From JAAYEA01 sp012689325 (GTDB taxonomy: Bacteria > Chloroflexota > Anaerolineae > JAAYEA01), in assembly GCA_036841525.1 (NCBI GenBank), contig DAITVZ010000088.1:1-15652 (forward strand): a DNA stretch of 15,652 nt, in the 5' to 3' direction. Shown piece after piece: positions 1-6,289 of this stretch. A model generated the notes under the pieces. The model was given only the letters and a program-made list of their open reading frames with translations. It did not search any database and was not told where the DNA came from. A program made the translations under genes and the position numbers. Every line of letters starts with the position of its first letter. Within the stretch, counting starts at the first letter, position 1.

Positions 1-643
1 GGCCTATGGCATCGACCAGCAGAAACCGGCCTACGCGCTGGAGGGCTCTATCGCCATCACCGGCGCGGCGGTGCAATGGCTGCGCGACAACCTGGGGCTG
101 ATCCGCACCGCCGCCGAGACGGAAGAGATCGCCCAGTCGGTGGAGGATGCCGGCGGCATCTATTTCGTGCCCGCTTTTTCGGGGCTCTTTGCCCCCCATT
201 GGGACATGTACGCGCGCGGGGCCATCGTGGGGCTCACCCGTTACGTCACCCGCGCCCACATCGTTCGCGCCACGCTGGAGGCGATCTGCTACCAGAGCCG
301 CGAGGTGCTGGAAGCGATGGAGGCCGACGCGGGGATCCCCCTCTCCACGCTCAAGGTGGACGGAGGCGCGGTCAAGAACAGCTTTTTGATGCAGCTCCAG
401 GCCGACATCCTGGGCAAGCCGGTGATCCGCCCGCAGGTGCAAGAGACCACCGCCCTGGGCTCGGCCTATATGGCGGGCCTGGCCACGGGCCTGTGGGATA
501 ACCTGGACGATCTGCGCGCCAACTGGAACGTGGACCGCGTCTTTCAGCCAGCTTGGGAAGAGTCCCGGCGAGACGCCGGATATCGCGGCTGGGAGCGCGC
601 GGTCCAGCGCGCCGCCAAATGGATCGAGAGCGACGCCGCTTGA
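1..643 (+). CDS. glpK: Glycerol kinase, C-terminal part (5' end outside window)
   Basis: Reading from base 2 the frame is open from the window edge to a TGA, giving about 213 residues of the C-terminal half of a FGGY-family glycerol kinase (ATP + glycerol to glycerol 3-phosphate, cytoplasmic). Recognisable conserved stretches are YALEGSIAITGAAVQWLRD at the left edge, PAFSGLFAPHWD followed by YARGAIVGLTR, and VDGGAVKNSFLMQLQADILG followed by TALGSAYMAGLA, which belong to the second actin-like ATPase domain (nucleotide-binding GG and the ADP-binding region). They align by eye with the last ~200 residues of E. coli GlpK (about 500 residues in total). The N-terminal glycerol-binding domain, and the regulatory histidine that HPr phosphorylates in some Gram-positives, lie outside the window. 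The C-terminus looks complete. The MTH938-like gene follows after 43 bases. Confidence 0.96.
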   Translation, partial: AYGIDQQKPAYALEGSIAITGAAVQWLRDNLGLIRTAAETEEIAQSVEDAGGIYFVPAFSGLFAPHWDMYARGAIVGLTRYVTRAHIVRATLEAICYQSREVLEAMEADAGIPLSTLKVDGGAVKNSFLMQLQADILGKPVIRPQVQETTALGSAYMAGLATGLWDNLDDLRANWNVDRVFQPAWEESRRDAGYRGWERAVQRAAKWIESDAA

Positions 644-686
644 CCCGCGCGGCGCCGTATCACGCCTCAAAGGAGAGGACTGTGCC

Positions 687-1043
687 ATGCCACCACCCCA
701 GGTTCGCTGGGATCCGCCCGGCGCCCTCAAGGTTGACGAACAGCGATACACGCAGTCGGTGATCGTCCATCCCAAGGGTGTCGATCTGAGCTGGCCCAAA
801 CACCAGGGGCGCTCCTTGACTGGCAAGACCATCAAGGCCTGGCTGGAGCGCTACAAGCCCGAGGTCTTGATCATCGGGCTGGGAGCTGGCGGGGCCAAGC
901 TGGCGCTGACCCGCAAAGCCATCGCCCGTCTGGAAGCGGCCAAGGTCGAGTGGCACGCCTTGCCTACCCGGCGCGCCTGCGAGCGATATCAGGAGTTGGG
1001 CCAGGAAAAGCGCATCGTGGCGGCCTTGCACCTCGGAGAATAG
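687..1043 (+). CDS. MTH938-like / DUF498 family small protein
   Basis: 118 residues, close to the family's usual 110-130. The ATG is preceded by a good ribosome-binding site (AAAGGAG, about 670-676). The fold signature is visible in the second half: KPEVLIIGLGAGG (57-69), then LPTRRACERYQEL (92-104) and RIVAALHLGE at the C-terminus. This matches the MTH938/DUF498 (NDUFAF3-like) pattern of an alpha/beta domain with a GxGAGG turn, a conserved TxxAC..Y helix and a VAALLHL end. The eukaryotic relative NDUFAF3 is a complex I assembly factor; the bacterial role is not established and I assign none. It lies between glycerol kinase and HPr on the same strand with short gaps, so co-transcription is likely, but no functional link is evident. 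Confidence 0.82.
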   Translation: MPPPQVRWDPPGALKVDEQRYTQSVIVHPKGVDLSWPKHQGRSLTGKTIKAWLERYKPEVLIIGLGAGGAKLALTRKAIARLEAAKVEWHALPTRRACERYQELGQEKRIVAALHLGE

Positions 1044-1081
1044 GACGCTGGCGCGGCTCAGGCCTGAAAAGACGAGCGTTG

Positions 1082-1393
1082 ATGACCACACTGTCCGTTG
1101 ACCTGATTGTCCGCCACCCGGAAGGGCTGCACGCCCGTCCGGCGGCGGCCTTTGTGCGGCAGGCCTCCGCTTTCCAAGCCGAGCTCCGCATCCAGAACCT
1201 GAGCCGCAATACGGCAGCGCAGAACGCCAAGAGCCTGGTCGCCGTGCTGAGCGCGGCGGCCAATTGCGGCCACCGCGTGCGGCTGACCGCCGGCGGCCCC
1301 GATGCGGCCGAGGCCGTGGCCGCCTTGTCGGCCCTGCTTGGCGATCCCGCGGGCCCCGTGGTGGAGGCTGACGATGACTCCCCGCCGCAATAA
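1082..1393 (+). CDS. HPr-family phosphocarrier protein
   Basis: 103 residues starting at ATG. An in-frame TTG lies one codon earlier, and a much longer reading frame reaches into the upstream gene but has no family match. The PTS HPr signature HPEGLHARPAA is at 12-22, with His17 corresponding to the canonical phospho-His15. NAKSL at 48-52 puts Ser51 at the place of the regulatory Ser46 of Gram-positive HPr. HPr relays phosphate from enzyme I either to sugar-specific EIIA domains or to DhaM-type dihydroxyacetone kinase subunits. No enzyme I, EII or HPr kinase gene is in view. The usual HPr core ends near residue 92, leaving a short acidic tail. The ribosome-binding site is poor. The stop codon sits in the loop of a GC-rich hairpin. 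With glpK nearby, a role in glycerol or dihydroxyacetone metabolism is possible but inferred. Confidence 0.9.
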   Translation: MTTLSVDLIVRHPEGLHARPAAAFVRQASAFQAELRIQNLSRNTAAQNAKSLVAVLSAAANCGHRVRLTAGGPDAAEAVAALSALLGDPAGPVVEADDDSPPQ

Positions 1394-1400
1394 GGCGGGG
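1380..1400 (+). terminator. GC-rich hairpin over the HPr stop codon
   Basis: A perfect 7-bp stem (CCCCGCC / GGCGGGG) has a 7-base loop that contains the TAA stop of the HPr gene. There is no U-run after it (CGTATCTGATTT), so it is at best a weak or factor-assisted terminator, or a 3'-end stabilising structure. Confidence 0.35.
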
Positions 1401-1414
1401 CGTATCTGATTTGG

Positions 1415-1431
1415 TCCGCGGCAACCGCGGG
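1415..1431 (+). other. Second hairpin in the HPr-lipoprotein gap
   Basis: CCGCGG, a CAA loop and CCGCGG form a 6-bp stem (extendable by a T-G pair), 15 bases after the first hairpin. With the first hairpin it fills much of the 101-base gap before the lipoprotein gene. Function is unknown; it may belong to a 3' end or a 5' leader. CCGCGG is itself palindromic, so chance in GC-rich DNA is possible. Confidence 0.3.
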
Positions 1432-1494
1432 AGGCGGATCGGCCTCTCGGCTAGCAAGCGGTTGCCTGCCTTTCGAGCGCGTTGGGAGGTCAAG

Positions 1495-2853
1495 ATGACC
1501 CGCAAGCACCTGGCGATTTGTCTGCTCGCGATGATGGTCTGGCTGTTGATCGGCTGCGAGGTTCCCGCGCCGGGAACCCCCCTGCCGACCATCACCCCCT
1601 TGCCCACGGCCACCCCTACCGTGACGTCGACCGCGACGGCCACGGTGCCGCCCACCGCGACGCTGGAGCCGCGCAAGCCCTCGCCCGAGCCGACCGCCAC
1701 GCCCCTGCCGCCCACGGACACGCCCGCGCCCACCGCCACGGCCACGCCCGACTATACCAAGTTGTGGCCTGCTCCGCCGGCCGCTTTTTCCGACTATGCG
1801 GAGGCGATCCTGGCCTATCTGAACGAATCGCCGGTGCATATCGTCCGCTTGCGGGCCATGCTCGGCGACTGGCGAGCCATCACCGACCGGCTGGGCGGGA
1901 TACAAGAGGCAGACGTGGATAGCGACGGCGCGCCGGAATGGATCGTCACCATCGCCGACCCCGCCCCACTCACCCTCACGGTGCCGGGCGAGATGCTCAT
2001 CCTGGACCGGACGGGCAACACCTACCAGATCATCTATCGCGTCTCCGCCGAGATGGCGAGCCTGCCGGAGAACCTGGCCGTCATTGCTACCCAGGACGTG
2101 AATGCCGACGGGCGCATCGAGCTGGCCTATACCACCACCACCTGCGGGGCGCATACCTGCCTCACCGCGGCGCGCGTCCTGGCCTGGGACGGCGCCGCCT
2201 TCCAGCCGCTGACCGTCGATCAGATCGAGCTGGCCTATGGCGAGGTCTCGTTCGAGAATCGCGATGGCGACCCCGCGCTGGAGCTCCTGATGCACGGCGG
2301 CGTGGTTGGCTCCGTGGGCGCCGGCCCGCAGCGCGCCCGCACCGACGTCTATGACTGGAACGGCAGCCGCTACGAGCTCGAGGAAACCCTGTACGATGCG
2401 TCCGATTTCCTCTACTTCAAGGTCCTGGACGCCAACGCCGCCTTCACCATCGGCGACTATACGCGAGCCATCGCCCTCTATCAGGAGGCCATCGACAATC
2501 AGGAATTGCGCGCCTGGCGGGATTGGGACAGCGAGGGTCAAAAGGAAAAGGACGACCTGCGCGCGTTCGCCCGCTACCGGCTAATGGTCGTCTATGTGCT
2601 GGTGAACGACCTGCCCAACGCCGAGGCCGTGGCCATCCAGATGCAGGATGAGCAGCCGGACCACGTCTATACCCAGGTGTCGCAGATCTTTCTCGACTAT
2701 TACGTCAAGATGGGCACGGTGCCCGCCGCCTGTCGCGCGGTGACCGCCTTTGCCTTCGAGAACCCCGAGGCGGCCGCCGTCCTGGCCGATTACGGCTATG
2801 CCAACCCATCCTTCACCCCGGAAGAGGTCTGCCCCATCGGGCTGAATCGCTGA
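1495..2853 (+). CDS. Lipoprotein with Thr/Pro linker, DxDxDG-type loops and helical C-terminus
   Basis: 452 residues. The ATG is chosen because GGGAGGT lies 5 bases before it and because the signal peptide starts there; a longer upstream reading frame exists but runs through the hairpins. MTRK, a hydrophobic stretch and LLIGC (17-21) form a type II signal peptide with Cys21 as lipid-anchor site. Residues 22-86 are a Thr/Pro/Ala linker (PTATP, PPTDTP) typical of Chloroflexota exported proteins. Residues ~90-300 contain three acidic loops, DVDSDG (140-145), DVNADG (201-206) and NRDGD (255-259), each followed by a PE/IEL/LEL strand, like FG-GAP/VCBS-type calcium-loop repeats. C217 and C222 could form a disulfide. 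From ~312 on, helices resemble TPR/SEL-like packing (FTIGDYTRAIALYQEAI). No enzymatic motif is recognised. It probably sits on the outer face of the membrane; its function is unknown. Confidence 0.85.
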   Translation: MTRKHLAICLLAMMVWLLIGCEVPAPGTPLPTITPLPTATPTVTSTATATVPPTATLEPRKPSPEPTATPLPPTDTPAPTATATPDYTKLWPAPPAAFSDYAEAILAYLNESPVHIVRLRAMLGDWRAITDRLGGIQEADVDSDGAPEWIVTIADPAPLTLTVPGEMLILDRTGNTYQIIYRVSAEMASLPENLAVIATQDVNADGRIELAYTTTTCGAHTCLTAARVLAWDGAAFQPLTVDQIELAYGEVSFENRDGDPALELLMHGGVVGSVGAGPQRARTDVYDWNGSRYELEETLYDASDFLYFKVLDANAAFTIGDYTRAIALYQEAIDNQELRAWRDWDSEGQKEKDDLRAFARYRLMVVYVLVNDLPNAEAVAIQMQDEQPDHVYTQVSQIFLDYYVKMGTVPAACRAVTAFAFENPEAAAVLADYGYANPSFTPEEVCPIGLNR

Positions 2854-2873
2854 CGTTGCCTTGCGCCAATCCA

Positions 2874-2904
2874 GGCCCTAGAGATCCGAGAGGTCTTTAG
2901 GGCC
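2874..2904 (+). terminator. Long hairpin upstream of proC
   Basis: A continuous 13-bp stem (GGCCCTAGAGATC pairing with GGTCTTTAGGGCC, including two G-T pairs) with a 5-base loop CGAGA, extendable by A2873-T2905 and followed by TTTC. It begins 20 bases after the lipoprotein gene's stop codon and ends 20 bases before the proC start, with the proC ribosome-binding site (AAGGAG) just downstream. It fits an imperfect intrinsic terminator for the lipoprotein gene, or an attenuator or processing element in the proC leader. Confidence 0.5.
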
Positions 2905-2924
2905 TTTCATCACAAGGAGAACCC

Positions 2925-3749
2925 ATGTTTACCACCATCGCCTTTATCGGCAGCGGCGCCATGGCCGAGGCTATCATCCACGGCATCCTCGACAAGCGGT
3001 TGGTCCAGCCGGGCCAGATCATCGCCAGCGACGTCCGGGCGGAGCGCCTGCGCGAGCTGGAGGGGCGCTACGGCCTGCGCGGCGTGGCCGACAACCGCGA
3101 GGCGGTGCGCGCCGCCGATCTCGTCGTGCTCTCGGTCAAGCCCCAGGTCCTGGGGCAAATCCTGGGCGAGACGGGCGGGCTGCTGCGCGAGGGACAGCTC
3201 GTTCTCTCTATCGTCGCCGGGGCCAGCGTCCAGACCATCGCCGAGGCGCTGGGGCACGACGCCATCGTGCGCGTCATGCCCAACACCCCCGCCCAGGTGG
3301 GCGCCGGCATGTCCGTCTGGACCGCCACCGCCGCCGTGAGCGAGGCGCAGCGGGCGCAGGTCCAGGCCATCCTGGCCGCGCTGGGCGAGGAGATCTATGT
3401 GCCGGACGAGCATTACCTGGACATGGCCACCGCCGTCAACGGCTCCGGGCCGGGCTTTTTCTTCCTGATCCTGGAGGGCATGGTGGATGCCGCCGTGCAC
3501 CTGGGCTTTGCGCGCCCCGTGGCAGAAAAGCTGGTGATCCAAACCGCCCTCGGCTCGGCGCTCTATGCCAAACAATCGGGCAAGCACCTGGCCGAGTTGC
3601 GCAACATGGTCACCTCGCCCGGAGGGACCACCGCCGAGGGCCTCTATCAGCTCGAAGAGCGCGGCGTGCGCGCCGCCCTGGATCGGGCCATCTGGGCCGC
3701 CTATGAGCGGTCGGTGCGGCTCGGCGAGCTGAGCAAGAGAAAGCCCTGA
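2925..3749 (+). CDS. proC: Pyrroline-5-carboxylate reductase
   Basis: 274 residues, the normal family length (~260-280). It catalyses the last step of proline biosynthesis, NAD(P)H-dependent reduction of 1-pyrroline-5-carboxylate to proline, in the cytoplasm. An N-terminal Rossmann motif reads IAFIGSGAMAEAII (5-18), followed by VKPQ (71-74), MPNTPAQVGAG (118-128), NGSGPGFFF (172-180) and the family signature MVTSPGGTTAEGL (228-240) in the helical dimerisation domain, where substrate binds. The usual GSGPA is GSGPG here, a mild variation. AAGGAG lies 6 bases before the ATG. The neighbours (lipoprotein and ECF sigma genes) are not proline genes, so it looks like a stand-alone unit behind the hairpin at 2874-2904. 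Confidence 0.97.
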   Translation: MFTTIAFIGSGAMAEAIIHGILDKRLVQPGQIIASDVRAERLRELEGRYGLRGVADNREAVRAADLVVLSVKPQVLGQILGETGGLLREGQLVLSIVAGASVQTIAEALGHDAIVRVMPNTPAQVGAGMSVWTATAAVSEAQRAQVQAILAALGEEIYVPDEHYLDMATAVNGSGPGFFFLILEGMVDAAVHLGFARPVAEKLVIQTALGSALYAKQSGKHLAELRNMVTSPGGTTAEGLYQLEERGVRAALDRAIWAAYERSVRLGELSKRKP

Positions 3750-3813
3750 TCCTCACGCTCCGGCTGGCCCCGGTCCCTGACCGCAAGGCGCCAGCGCACA
3801 CGAAACACCCCCC

Positions 3814-3848
3814 AGCGCCGGTGACTACCCTATGGGTCCACCGGCGCT
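3814..3848 (+). terminator. Hairpin downstream of proC
   Basis: AGCGCCGGTG and CACCGGCGCT form a perfect 10-bp outer stem. Inside it ACCC/GGGT form a 4-bp inner stem with a TAT loop, separated by a small asymmetric internal loop. It starts 65 bases after the proC stop. There is no U-run, so it may be a factor-dependent terminator, an RNA-stabilising structure, or a regulatory palindrome upstream of the sigma gene. Confidence 0.4.
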
Positions 3849-3917
3849 TGCGTGCTTGCCGCTCCCCAGTGTCCGCACCCCCTGAGCGCCGCGGGGGCGG
3901 CCGTATTGCGCCGGAGC

Positions 3918-3946
3918 GCAACCTTGGTGGCGCGGGCGCGTATATA
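3918..3946 (+). promoter_or_regulatory. Candidate promoter of the ECF sigma operon
   Basis: GCAACC (3918-3923) resembles the GGAAC-type -35 element used by many ECF sigma factors, and TATATA (3941-3946, preceded by CG) lies 17 bases on. The 5' leader would be only about 15-20 bases, ending in GAGGGACGAGC before the ATG. An ECF-type -35 would suit autoregulation by the encoded sigma factor. This is pattern reading of two short motifs only. Confidence 0.35.
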
Positions 3947-3967
3947 TAGCACGAACGAGGGACGAGC

Positions 3968-4618
3968 ATGGACGACGAAAAGACCTGGATACAACAAGCC
4001 CTGCAGGGCAACAAGGCCGCTTTCGCCCGCCTGATCGAGGCTTATCAGGCGCCGGTGTTCAACTTGGCCTATCGCATCCTCGGCGATCCGGCGGAGGCGG
4101 AGGATGCCGCGCAGGAGACTTTTGTCCGGGTCTACACCAGGCTGCGCACCTACGAGCCAGAGCGCAAGTTCTCTTCGTGGATCCTGTCCATCACCTCACA
4201 CTATTGCATCGACTGCCTTCGCCGGCGCCACGGGAGCCACGTCTCGCTGGATGACGTCTTGGCGCAGCAGGCCTTTGCCGATCCCGGCGCCGGGCCGGAG
4301 CGACATGCCTTGCAGCGCGAAAGCCAAGAGAGCGTGCATGCCATGATCGCCCAATTGCCGGCGCCCTACCGCGTGGTCCTGGCGCTGCGCTACTGGCAGG
4401 ACCTATCCTACGACGAGATGGCCGAGATGCTGGGGACGACGGCCAGCGCCGTCAAGTCCCGGCTACATCGGGCGCGCTGTCTGCTGGCCGAGCAGATGAA
4501 CGCTCTGGACGCTCCCGCGGGCGCGCAGGCCGCCGAGCCCGAGCCACCAACGATGTCGATTCGTGCCCTGAAACCCGAGAAGGAGGCGGTGCAACATGCG
4601 CTGTCTGCAAGCCACTGA
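3968..4618 (+). CDS. ECF-type RNA polymerase sigma factor
   Basis: 216 residues. Region 2 spans about 20-88, with YRILGDPAEAEDAAQETFV (35-53, core-binding and -10 recognition helix) and KFSSWILSITSHYCIDCLRRR (67-87). Region 4 spans about 124-175, with LPAPYRVVLALRYWQDLSY and the helix-turn-helix GTTASAVKSRLHRAR (156-170). Regions 1 and 3 are absent, as in ECF (sigma-70 group 4) factors. It directs RNA polymerase to specific promoters when released from its anti-sigma partner. After residue ~180 there is a ~35-residue Ala/Pro/Glu-rich tail that is not part of the core fold. The last 23 bases overlap the anti-sigma gene, so translation is probably coupled. The ATG has an AG-rich site (GAGGGACGAG) in front. 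Confidence 0.95.
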   Translation: MDDEKTWIQQALQGNKAAFARLIEAYQAPVFNLAYRILGDPAEAEDAAQETFVRVYTRLRTYEPERKFSSWILSITSHYCIDCLRRRHGSHVSLDDVLAQQAFADPGAGPERHALQRESQESVHAMIAQLPAPYRVVLALRYWQDLSYDEMAEMLGTTASAVKSRLHRARCLLAEQMNALDAPAGAQAAEPEPPTMSIRALKPEKEAVQHALSASH

Positions 4619-5174
4619 GCTCATGTCGCTACAACTCGATCATCTACTGGATGACGCCGCGCGCCGCGAGCTGGACGCGCACCTGAGCGAGTGCGGGTCC
4701 TGCCAGCAGACCTGGGCGGCCATGAAGCGCATCTCGTCGCTGCTGGACGCCACGCCGATGGTGGCGCCTGCGCCTGGCTTTGCCGAGCGGGTCAACGCGC
4801 GCATCGCCACGCGGCTCGCCAGCCGCCAGGCCCGCAAGCAGCTCGTGACCGGCTATGTCATCCTGGCGGCGGGGGTTCTGCTGCTCTTGGCCTTGCCTCT
4901 GACCTTCCTGGCTGGCCCGCTGTCCACCTTGGGCCGCGCCGTGGCCGATCAGCCGGGCATCGTCGGGCAGGGCGTGGGGCTGCTGTCGCGCCTCGGCGCC
5001 ATCGTGGGCACCTTCCTGGAGGCCTGCTGGCTGCTGCTGCGAACCGTGGTGAACGCGCTGCCCCAGGCCTTCCTGGCAGGGCTGGCCGTGCTAATGGCGG
5101 CGCTGGTAGCCGTCTGGGTTCAACTGGTCTGCGGCCGTCCACTGGCCCTCAAGAAGACAGTCGTGGAGTCCTAG
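4596..5174 (+). CDS. Zinc-finger transmembrane anti-sigma factor
   Basis: 192 residues starting inside the sigma gene, with AAGGAGG about 9 bases before the ATG. The N-terminus carries the ZAS/zf-HC2 signature: Cys3 plus His29-x3-Cys33-x2-Cys36 (HLSECGSC) after LLDDAARRELDA, the cytoplasmic domain that holds ECF sigma factors inactive. A first membrane helix is clear at about 84-107 (VTGYVILAAGVLLLLALPLT). Two further hydrophobic stretches (about 130-150 and 157-178) suggest a three-helix topology rather than the common single helix plus large extracytoplasmic sensor domain. The segment between helices 1 and 2 is short, so a signal may be perceived in the membrane or through a partner such as the next gene's product. 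Release could be by proteolysis or by zinc/thiol chemistry; the sequence does not tell which. Confidence 0.92.
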   Translation: MRCLQATELMSLQLDHLLDDAARRELDAHLSECGSCQQTWAAMKRISSLLDATPMVAPAPGFAERVNARIATRLASRQARKQLVTGYVILAAGVLLLLALPLTFLAGPLSTLGRAVADQPGIVGQGVGLLSRLGAIVGTFLEACWLLLRTVVNALPQAFLAGLAVLMAALVAVWVQLVCGRPLALKKTVVES

Positions 5175-5194
5175 TGATCCACAAGGAGAGCAAG

Positions 5195-6283
5195 ATGAAA
5201 AGAACCTGGTTAGCTTATCTGTTGGCGTTGTTGGTCGTGTTGGCGATGCCCGCCGTGGCTCTGGCCGATGACGGGAGCGCCGATGGACACTTTGTCTTTG
5301 GCGGCAACTATGTGCTCCGCGCGGGCGAGAGCCTCCGCGGCGACCTGGTGATCTTGGGCGGCAACGCCCGACTCGAAGCGGGCAGCACCGTCAACGGCAA
5401 CATCGTGACCATGGGCGGCTCGGTGGACGTGGCGGGCCAGGTCAGCGGCGACGTCACCATCCTGGGCGGCTCGGTGGACCTGAAGGCCACCGCGGTGGTC
5501 AGCGGGCAGGTGATGTCCATCGGGGGCTCCGTGCAGCGCGACCCCGGGGCGCAGGTGCAGGGCGACGTGGTGGAAGGCGATCAGGTGGTGCCGTGGTCCT
5601 GGCACGGCCCCATGATGACGCGCAACACGGACAACTGGATGCCCGATGCCCTCGGGTGGATTTTGGGCTCCATCCTGGCGGTGCTGGGCATCATGGCGCT
5701 GGCGCTGCTGGCCACCCTGCTGCTGCCGACCCAGACGGAGCAGGTGGTGCGCGTGATCAGCGACGAGCCGGTGCTGAGCCTGGCCGCCGGGCTTCTGACC
5801 ATCATCATCCTGCCTATCCTGCTGGTGATACTGGTCATCACCTGCATCGGCCCGGTGCTTCTGGGGCTGGCCTTCGCCGTGGCCATGCTCTTCGGCTGGA
5901 TCGCCGTGGGGCTGACGCTGGGCCGGGCCATCCTGAAAGCCTTCAAGGTCCAGGAGGTCAACGCCCTGGTGGCGGTGCTCATCGGCGTGGTGATCCTCAC
6001 GCTGCTCTCTCGGGTGCCGTGCATCGGCTGGCTGCTGGGGCTCTTGGCCGCCTCCCTGGGCCTGGGCGCGGTGATCCTGACCCGCTTTGGCACCTCCACC
6101 TACCCTTGGCCGCGCATGGACCAGGTGAGCGCCACGGCGGCGGGCGGCCTGCCCACGGCGGTGGACTATACGCCTCCCAGCGTGGCCCGAGCGGTCCCTG
6201 AGGCCCAAGAGGCCGCGGAAGCGTCGCTGCCGGACCAAGACAAATCCGGCGAGGATGACGAGCCTGCCGCTCCGGCGGAGTGA
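5195..6283 (+). CDS. Secreted bactofilin-like beta-helix protein with C-terminal multi-pass membrane domain
   Basis: 362 residues from an ATG with AAGGAGAG 4 bases upstream. A Sec signal peptide (1-24, cleavage after ALA) is followed by a polymer-forming/bactofilin-like right-handed beta-helix at about 33-128. Its repeats have a period of roughly 17-19 residues: LRGDLVILGGNARLEAG, VNGNIVTMGGSVDVAG, VSGDVTILGGSVDLKA, VSGQVMSIGGSVQRD. About five hydrophobic helices follow (about 154-177, 194-218, 219-243, 256-272, 276-295), then an acidic Ala/Pro/Glu tail. Classical bactofilins are cytoplasmic filament scaffolds without signal peptides; here the helix should lie outside the membrane. It starts 20 bases after the anti-sigma gene and ends 6 bases before the phosphatase gene. 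Such proteins recur beside ECF/anti-sigma pairs; the role is presumably envelope-related and not known. Confidence 0.88.
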   Translation: MKRTWLAYLLALLVVLAMPAVALADDGSADGHFVFGGNYVLRAGESLRGDLVILGGNARLEAGSTVNGNIVTMGGSVDVAGQVSGDVTILGGSVDLKATAVVSGQVMSIGGSVQRDPGAQVQGDVVEGDQVVPWSWHGPMMTRNTDNWMPDALGWILGSILAVLGIMALALLATLLLPTQTEQVVRVISDEPVLSLAAGLLTIIILPILLVILVITCIGPVLLGLAFAVAMLFGWIAVGLTLGRAILKAFKVQEVNALVAVLIGVVILTLLSRVPCIGWLLGLLAASLGLGAVILTRFGTSTYPWPRMDQVSATAAGGLPTAVDYTPPSVARAVPEAQEAAEASLPDQDKSGEDDEPAAPAE

Positions 6284-6289
6284 GGGTAA

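Larger units (their letters stand above)
3750..3967. other. Intergenic region between proC and the sigma factor gene
   Basis: These 218 bases are the longest non-coding stretch in the window. They hold a 10-bp-stem hairpin (3814-3848) and, at the right end, a promoter-like pair of elements (3918-3946). Short reading frames across it on both strands are Arg/Pro/Ala-rich, have no family resemblance and are considered noise. Confidence 0.6.

Noticed and set aside
950..1081. Longer HPr start at 950
   Set aside because: It would overlap the DUF498 gene by about 90 bases, and the added residues are Arg/Gly-rich with no similarity to HPr, which begins a few residues before HPEGLHARPA.
1411..1494. 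Longer lipoprotein start at the TTG at 1411
   Set aside because: It would bury the signal peptide 28 residues inside the protein and run through a hairpin. The ATG at 1495 has a strong ribosome-binding site.
964..2541. 525-residue open frame on the minus strand
   Set aside because: Antisense to HPr and the lipoprotein; low-complexity Gly/Arg-rich stretches and no family pattern.
5163..5182. Small inverted repeat GTGGA/TCCAC at the anti-sigma stop codon
   Set aside because: Only 5 bp with a 10-base loop; too weak to call a terminator or operator.
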